A stretch of 64,000 bases of DNA from Karstenula rhodostoma CBS 690.94 (lineage: Eukaryota; Ascomycota; Dothideomycetes; Pleosporales; Didymosphaeriaceae), in assembly GCA_010093485.1 (NCBI GenBank), contig MU001511.1, forward strand, positions 248,001 to 312,000. Direction: 5' to 3'. Positions 58,375 through 64,000 of this stretch are shown here, piece after piece. The translations under genes and the position numbers were made by a program. The first letter of the stretch is position 1. The number at the start of each line of letters is the position of its first letter. Under the pieces are notes generated by a model. The model searched no databases. It saw only the letters and a program-made list of their open reading frames with translations, and had not been told where the DNA came from.

Positions 58375-58820
58375 TTCCTGTTGCGTGAAGCTGTCTGGCC
58401 CGTAAGGCTGAAACAAGCGAGAGTTGTCTGGAGTGCTTGATGCAATGAGAAGTGCCGATCTTTGTACGAGCAGGGAATTCAAAAGAAGGCAGTAGGACTA
58501 AAATAAGCGGAAATCGAGGCCTGTTGGGAAGAGGGATGTGTTGGAGGGAACCACGACCCCGCCCTTATTGTCGGCTGAGATTGGCCCCCGCCAGCCTTGT
58601 GTCAAAAAGAATGAACGCGCCGGATAAGGCAGCTTCTTACGAGCTCATGCTGTGTCATGCATCTGTTCACCGGTCCACGATATTGTCGCACCTATCAGAA
58701 CATCATCACCCATGCAGTACGATCGTCATCGTACGCGGCAGTGCCCATAAGCATCTGGGCCGAAGGCACGATCACCATCTCGCGATTTCCGAAGTCTCGT
58801 CGCATCTTTGTCACCTTGCC
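58375..58820. promoter_or_regulatory. Divergent promoter region AAA+/STAND-like pair
   Basis: 446 bp between the divergent start codons at 58374 (-) and 58821 (+). The plus frame is open across most of it but lacks coding character and runs antisense to the leader of the AAA+ gene. No specific site identified. Confidence 0.4.
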
Positions 58821-60767
58821 ATGGCGAATCCCCCCATTCCAGCGATAACAAAACGATCACCGACGATAGATTTCATCGATCAACGATTACCGAAGCATCA
58901 TCCGCTTTTTGCAACGCAAGCCGTGCGATACGACCCAATGTTGGGGCAGTACCAGGCTGTGGGGGCGAACATCAGCAGCAACCTTGTCAATACAGGAGCC
59001 TCAATCACGCCCTCCAGCAGCAACAGTCTCATATCACGACCAGAATGGACAAACCTAAACGCCATGCCATTCTGGAACGAGATTTTCGCAGATTCCATGT
59101 CACAATTCAAGTCCACACCAGAGCCCAAAGGTCGATCAAAATCCATTTACGACATCAGAGGGAAGACGGACTGGCACTCGGTGTACGACACACTTGAAAC
59201 GGCGCGGAATAAATATGAGACCAGTGGCGGAACGATTCGGAATATACGGCGCAAAGTTGCCGACAAGGTCACTCCAGGGGCCGAAGCAGCAAGAATAGGA
59301 TCAAAGGTTGCACCCCAAGACAAGGTTGTCACACCAATCCTTGGTGCTGTCGAGGTTGTTCTCGGTGCTGTCGAGACCGCTGCTCGTGTAAGAAACAAGG
59401 CCCGTACGGGGTTCGATGGCCTGGTTCCGATATTCTCCGAAGTAGAGCTATTTCTCAGCACGTTTAAAGACGATGCAAACATCCGCAACGCTTCTATGGA
59501 CTTGACAGCGACGACACTGGTTGCCGTCGAGCGAACGATCGGCTTCTTCATTAGCAATGAGTTCGCGCGCGCAGGGAAAGCCATCCTTAGCGGCGAGGAC
59601 TACCAGAAAGGTTTGATAGAGAGCCTCGAAATGATTGAGGCGAAAAGTCGCGACCTCTGGCAACAAGCGCAGAACTCGCACTTGTTCGAATCTCATATGT
59701 ACTACCAAGAGGACAAAAAGGTTCAAGCTCGTATGAACGCAAAGATTGAGTTTGGGACTCTCGTGGCAGTTCAAGGGTTCAATTCCGTCGAACGTTTGCT
59801 GAATGATCTTGCACAGCAGGTGGATCGGAAGATTGATCGGATGCTCCAGCCGTTTCAACAAGATAATATCAATCTCAGGATCGAGAATGACAGATTGCGC
59901 TCCACGTCGCCAATACATCCGAGCATGTGGCTTCCTTCACCACAACCCCCACAAGGCCCGGTTCCAAGCTGGTGCATCAGCCAACAGACCCTTAGACATA
60001 TGATCGATGCAGTCGACGTCGATCTAGTTGATCTTGCGTTTGTACAAGACAGAAAAGAACAACTTCCTTCCAGAGAAAGATCAAGAGCGGAGCAGATCAC
60101 CAACACGTCACTATTCCGCAATTGGATCGTATCGCCATCATCGACGAAGCTGCTCATCCATTGGGACTCCCGTTTACCCAAGGTAGTTGCTGAGGTGTCA
60201 CCGTTGACGGTGTTTTGTGCAACAATGGCGCAGGCGCTGCGGTCCAAGGCTCGGTTTCTATCTGCGCTGTGGGTCTGTGGGCAGCATATCGATGCAAACG
60301 AGATTGGTGCACACTCTCCCGGACAGTTGATGATATCGAGCCTTCTCGATCAGCTCCTGAGGCAGCGGGAATTCAACACCGAACCACTTTACAACTATGT
60401 TGACCGCGAAAGTCTCCAGAAGGGTGACATTGAAGCGCTTACCGGGCTTCTCGGTGTCCTGGTACGCCAGCTTCCCCCAGAGATAGTATTGTTCTTGATC
60501 ATCGATGGCGCGGTGTTGTTCGAAAGAGACGAAGTCAAAGATGCACTACCCGTATTCTCGAGCCTGATCCAGGTGGTCGCCGATAATAGTATGAGAGCTT
60601 CCGTGAAACTCTTAATCACTAGTACGCCGGGTACGGATATTATACGGGGGCCATTTGAGGACGAAGATCTGATTTTGCACGTGGACAAGCTGCCGGTGTT
60701 GACCGTGGCCAGCGAGGAGCGCATGATTAGGGAGCTGGAGGGAAGTTTGAACGACGACATATCCTGA
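58821..60767 (+). CDS. STAND-like protein without a P-loop
   Basis: Intronless, 648 residues from the ATG at 58821; the open frame extends to 58452 but upstream codons look random. Residues 115-290 are helical (WHSVYDTLETARNKY, then LVPIFSEVELFLSTF) and resemble the N-terminal domain (DUF7708-like) found before NACHT modules in fungal NLR-like proteins. A coiled-coil region (about 315-360) follows. The C-terminal part keeps a Walker-B-like strand VLFLIIDG (556-563) and a sensor-like strand VKLLITSTPG (595-604), but where the P-loop should be (about 440-454, TKLLIHWDSRLPK) there is no GxxxxGKS/T. WD or ankyrin repeats are absent. I infer a degenerate NTPase, perhaps a regulator. It is head-to-head with the AAA+ ATPase. 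Confidence 0.7.
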   Translation: MANPPIPAITKRSPTIDFIDQRLPKHHPLFATQAVRYDPMLGQYQAVGANISSNLVNTGASITPSSSNSLISRPEWTNLNAMPFWNEIFADSMSQFKSTPEPKGRSKSIYDIRGKTDWHSVYDTLETARNKYETSGGTIRNIRRKVADKVTPGAEAARIGSKVAPQDKVVTPILGAVEVVLGAVETAARVRNKARTGFDGLVPIFSEVELFLSTFKDDANIRNASMDLTATTLVAVERTIGFFISNEFARAGKAILSGEDYQKGLIESLEMIEAKSRDLWQQAQNSHLFESHMYYQEDKKVQARMNAKIEFGTLVAVQGFNSVERLLNDLAQQVDRKIDRMLQPFQQDNINLRIENDRLRSTSPIHPSMWLPSPQPPQGPVPSWCISQQTLRHMIDAVDVDLVDLAFVQDRKEQLPSRERSRAEQITNTSLFRNWIVSPSSTKLLIHWDSRLPKVVAEVSPLTVFCATMAQALRSKARFLSALWVCGQHIDANEIGAHSPGQLMISSLLDQLLRQREFNTEPLYNYVDRESLQKGDIEALTGLLGVLVRQLPPEIVLFLIIDGAVLFERDEVKDALPVFSSLIQVVADNSMRASVKLLITSTPGTDIIRGPFEDEDLILHVDKLPVLTVASEERMIRELEGSLNDDIS

Positions 60768-60929
60768 CAAGGCCAGTGTCTGCTAAATACAAGGGACGTG
60801 GGTCATATTTGATGTTGAAAGGACGCTTAATTTCTTCACGTTGATGTTGTTGTACCACGATGGTTCCCAGGGTATGGTTCATCAGGTCGGGAATATGTAG
60901 GGGTTATATTCATAGTATATCTACCATGG

Positions 60930-61880
60930 GGTTATAACTCTAAGATCAATTTCAGGGCCGGAGGTATGAGCTTTAACATCTTTAGGATTGGCATGTCTTC
61001 TATCATCAGCCCCTCAACTGAACGCTCTTTGCGAGGAAAGTTGGGGTCGTGGTAGGGGACAATGGCGTGGTCGATGGCGCAATAGTTTGACCCTGGTATA
61101 GGCGGATATGGGCAGGCGCGAGAGAAACCTCATGATCGTTCGATACGGTCACGAGGGTCAAGAATCCGCTTCACCACCATTGGTCCGGCCTGGTTCATAT
61201 CTTCATTGTCGGAATCTTCATTCTCAGTGCCCATACATTCTACAGCCAGGTCGACTGTTCCCCCTCTTCTTCAGGAGTGCGATGGCAACTGGTGTGGGTA
61301 TTGCGAAGCGGAAGTCGTGCGGTCGGAGGGCCATACCTGGGAGCATGGCGGTGTATTCGAACGGCCGGGCAGCAGTCGCGGATCCGATCGACCACCCATA
61401 TCAACTGGGTAAATCATGTCCCATTCGTATGGTCGCGTATATGTCGGCGTCAGGTCACGCGGTGTACTCCAAGCCTTGACTCGATTGGTATACATCCAGA
61501 AGATTGGAAGGTGGTCTAAGCAAGTTAGTAATGTGCTCAAGGGATGAGAAACGAGAGGAACGTACAGTTCACACTGTCGCAGTTGACTGCAAACCCTGCG
61601 GCGTGGATGTATCGGCGTATTCGCCATCCATCCGAGGTCTTCATTGCTGGTGAAAGCCAGGGCAGAAGATCAGCGTCGGCGAATGATATAATTGGCTGGC
61701 CCTGGAACGCGGCATTGATGTCCGCCTACGAAGCGCTACCCACGTAGACCGATTGTACCTTTGGGATGTGTGGCGGACCTGTCGGCATCATACTTCGAGA
61801 ACTGGAACAAACGGTTCCACTGCCTGCGGTCACAGTTGTTCCAAGAACCGTGGAGGAACAGCGCAATCCGAAGTAATGTG
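60930..61880 (-). pseudogene. Decayed unidentified gene
   Basis: Minus-strand pieces read as good protein but in different frames: LRIALFLHGSWNNCDRRQW (about 61860-61800), GQPIISFADADLLPWLSP then YIHAAGFAVNCDSVN (about 61720-61565), and after a credible GTACGT..GCTTAG intron HLPIFWMYTNRVKAWSTP and YEWDMIYPVDMGG (about 61510-61400). Last come ECMGTENEDSDNEDMNQAG (about 61235-61175) and NYCAIDHAIVPYHDPNF (about 61085-61030). Stops and frame changes separate them and no ATG-initiated model joins them. I do not recognise the family. The alternative is a real gene with unusual introns. Confidence 0.4.
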
Positions 61881-62634
61881 GGTGGGTGATCTATGAATAG
61901 TATTAACACCGCCTAATGCTTACGTGCCTTAAGACTAGGTGTATACGCTTGTGATTCTAGGCGGATTGGAACTGCGCGGGACACCTGAAAGTATAGTTAA
62001 CACACATAGGTTCCTAGGGGAAAGTTTAACGGGCTAGGAATACATAGATCGTCCATCTCTACAGTATGGCAACCCATAGAGTTCTTACTCTAACAGCACC
62101 TTTCAAGGCCGAAGTAGTTCAATAGATAGCCGGCCTCAGTACCCCTCGATCAATGTTCCTGTGTTCAAAAGCGCATTTTTCTGGCTCCCATGGGTGCTCG
62201 ACATACATCCTGATCCACACTTGTCTATCAGTAGTTGCGACAGCTTCTTATCGCACGGATGATGGCTCAGATAGTGGCAATCACCTTTATGAAATACCCC
62301 AAGTCGCGAGTGACAGCTGCGCCCTTTGCGGTTGGACGCGAGAAGTCCGATCGTTCACCGCATCCTGGCTCGTAGCCCTGCTGGCTTCTTTTGTGGGTCT
62401 GCTTCGCCTTGGAACTCACGAAGCCGGACATAGGACGACAGGTACCGAGCTCGGAATGATGCTCGGAGTATCGAAGATCGTACTGAGAACATAGCTCCTT
62501 TTGCTTGCCTTGTGCTCGGAACGCTGTAAATCCCGATCCTCCGGTTCTCCGAGCCCACCTTCTGTCGCCCGTTACGTCAGCGTACTGCCTCTCATCTTCA
62601 AAGTTTTCTGAGGCACCACTCGCCACAGTGTACG

Positions 62635-62676
62635 CGTTTTCGGTGCACCGCCACACGTTTTCGGAGTACCGCCACA
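62635..62676. repeat. Two 21-bp tandem repeats
   Basis: CGTTTTCGG, then two or three variable bases, then ACCGCCACA occurs twice in tandem, with degenerate flanking copies from about 62603. Confidence 0.6.
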
Positions 62677-63099
62677 CATTTCTAGAGAAATGGATATTTC
62701 GGTGGCAGAATAAGCTTTTCGCTCCGCACTTAGCTTGCATAGGTACCGATCTTGAGCCGGGGCCGATGAAAGCGTACCAATGATGTCTTCAATGTTTCGT
62801 AGCGGGGCCTCACTCGGACTTTTCGTCCCCATGCACCTTCTTAAAACCGATGGAAAAGGTATTCAATGGGTTCAACGCCCACAACGGTGGACTGTCGTTA
62901 CAGTCGCATCTGCGGTGTGGGCTTGTATATATATTGACGTTGTGCCCAGCCAGCCTTCTTTTTGCTGCCTCCTTTGGATATCGCCTTAGCCCGAATATCT
63001 GCAACGCTTGGAGATCTACCACATTGATCGATCCGACTCCACTTGCCATCGAGAACCACCCAGGAATTTGACACAGCTTGAGTGTTCCCAGTCGCCGTC

Positions 63100-64000
63100 A
63101 TGTCGGACCTGCGACGGATCCGCACGGAAAACTCGATCCGAAGAACAAGAACGCGCTCACAATCTCGGCCGAGGTCGCGGCCTGGCTCGAAGGGTCCGCC
63201 ACTACACCGCTTGTTATCTAGCCAATTCCCGGACGATCATTCCGTGTACCACCACGAGGACGGCGAAGGAATTCACGTCGATGAGGATGCAGCATCTATT
63301 CACAGAACTGAGACCCAGAGGAGGACAGCTGAACTCTCAGACTCAGACAGCGATAGCACTGACGTAGCTGAGAAAGAGAAAGACGAGGCTGCCTCGCCAA
63401 TAGAAAGACAGGAGACTACATTTCAAGAGATAAGAGGTGGTATCCCCGACGAACGGGATGTGGAAGCGAACCCCCCAGCCTTGGAGAAGAAGAAGTCATC
63501 TCGGTCGATTAAGGACCCGAATCTGGTATGTCAATACTTCACGTCTGTCGTTCTAACACAAACTGACCTCCAAAGGTGACATGGGATGGCCCAGACGACA
63601 ATGCTAATCCAAAGAACTGGTCTATGCGCAGGAAATGGGCAGCAACCCTGATTGTCTCGTGCTTCACTCTCGTCTCTCCCGTCTCCTCGTCGATGATTTC
63701 TCCAGCGCTCGGCTCGATCAGCCGTGACTTCAACATCACCATCGAAGTCGAGGCCCAGCTCACTCTCTCAATCTTCGTTCTGGCCTATGCGATAGGACCG
63801 CTATTCCTCGGACCAATGTCGGAGATCTATGGGCGTGTCATCGTACTTCAAGTAGCCAATGCCTTCTACTTCGCCTGGAATCTTGGATGCGGCTTCGCGC
63901 AGAACAAGGGCCAGCTTATGGCGTTTCGATTTCTTGCCGGTTTGGGTGGTTCTGCTCCTCTAGCGATCGGTGGTGGCTTGCTCAGTGACACCTTCCACCC
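63100..64000 (+). CDS. MFS transporter (DHA1, polyamine/drug type), 3' truncated by window
   Basis: Exons 63100..63525 and 63576..end of window, 50-bp phase-0 intron; 283 residues visible. The ATG at 63100 is preferred over an upstream in-frame GTG. A 140-residue hydrophilic, Arg/Ser- then Glu-rich cytosolic N-terminus precedes VTWDGPDDNANPKNWS, the entry motif shared by fungal DHA1 transporters of the Tpo1/Flu1 type. Transmembrane helices 1-3 follow, with the loop 2-3 signature LGPMSEIYGR (MFS motif A variant) and RFLAGLGGSAPLAIGGG (start of helices 4-5). It is probably a plasma-membrane drug or polyamine proton antiporter. The substrate and the remaining eight or so helices lie beyond the window. 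Confidence 0.88.

Larger units (their letters stand above)
60768..63099. other. Gene-poor stretch with decayed gene
   Basis: 2.3 kb containing a frameshifted minus-strand relic (next entry), a short tandem repeat near 62.65 kb and the upstream region of the MFS gene. No intact gene supported. Confidence 0.45.

Noticed and set aside
58452..58820. 123-residue N-terminal extension of the STAND-like frame
   Set aside because: Composition is random, and it runs antisense to the leader and first codons of the AAA+ gene; the ATG at 58821 fits better.
62267..62740. 157-residue minus-strand frame near the 21-bp repeats
   Set aside because: Contains the repeat as RNVWRYSENVWRC; no ATG context or domain; explained by the tandem repeat.

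Overview
The window is nuclear DNA of a filamentous ascomycete (Pezizomycotina, probably Dothideomycetes; the class is an inference). The basis is gene density, many 45-90 bp GT-AG introns, and recognisable fungal orthologues: a Tea1/KelA Kelch protein, Kog1/raptor, Ssz1, Rrp40, cytosolic AspRS and a PTR2 transporter. I saw no tRNA, rRNA, CRISPR or intact transposon. Gene models were spliced by hand, and every multi-exon model keeps frame across all of its junctions.

Layout. 0.4-7.2 kb: NIPSNAP-type mitochondrial protein (-), an unknown Asn/Ser-rich protein (-), a broken SNF2-helicase relic (+), and a Gemin2/Brr1-like snRNP assembly factor (+). 7.5-25 kb is accessory in character and has long gene-poor gaps. 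It holds two small secreted 8-cysteine proteins, a secreted cellobiose dehydrogenase, three members of one F-box-like family that share a CX2CX11CXH motif, a tiny PLDc_N-type membrane protein, a tiny single-pass membrane protein, and an FAD monooxygenase. 25.4-36.5 kb: a 1401-residue protein with a nucleotidyltransferase-like N-terminus and ankyrin repeats (-), and the 1510-residue Kelch/coiled-coil polarity protein (-). 38-53 kb is a conserved housekeeping block: Kog1 (+), AspRS (+), Rrp40 (-) divergent from Ssz1 (+), an F-box/LRR-like protein (-) and a PTR2 peptide transporter (-). 54-64 kb: an AAA+ ATPase (-) head-to-head with a STAND-like protein that lacks a P-loop (+), a decayed gene, and the start of an MFS transporter that runs off the window.

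How the genes relate. The 38-48 kb block is growth and translation machinery: TORC1 signalling, tRNA charging, RNA exosome and ribosome-associated chaperone. The 7.5-25 kb block looks like a niche or host-interaction block with secreted cysteine-rich peptides, lignocellulose oxidation and a local family expansion. The most unusual signals are the three-copy CX2CX11CXH family with introns at or beside the start codon, the NTase-ankyrin giant, an in-frame 60-bp intron that decides whether a small protein has a signal peptide, and a 21-nt microexon in another small secreted protein.
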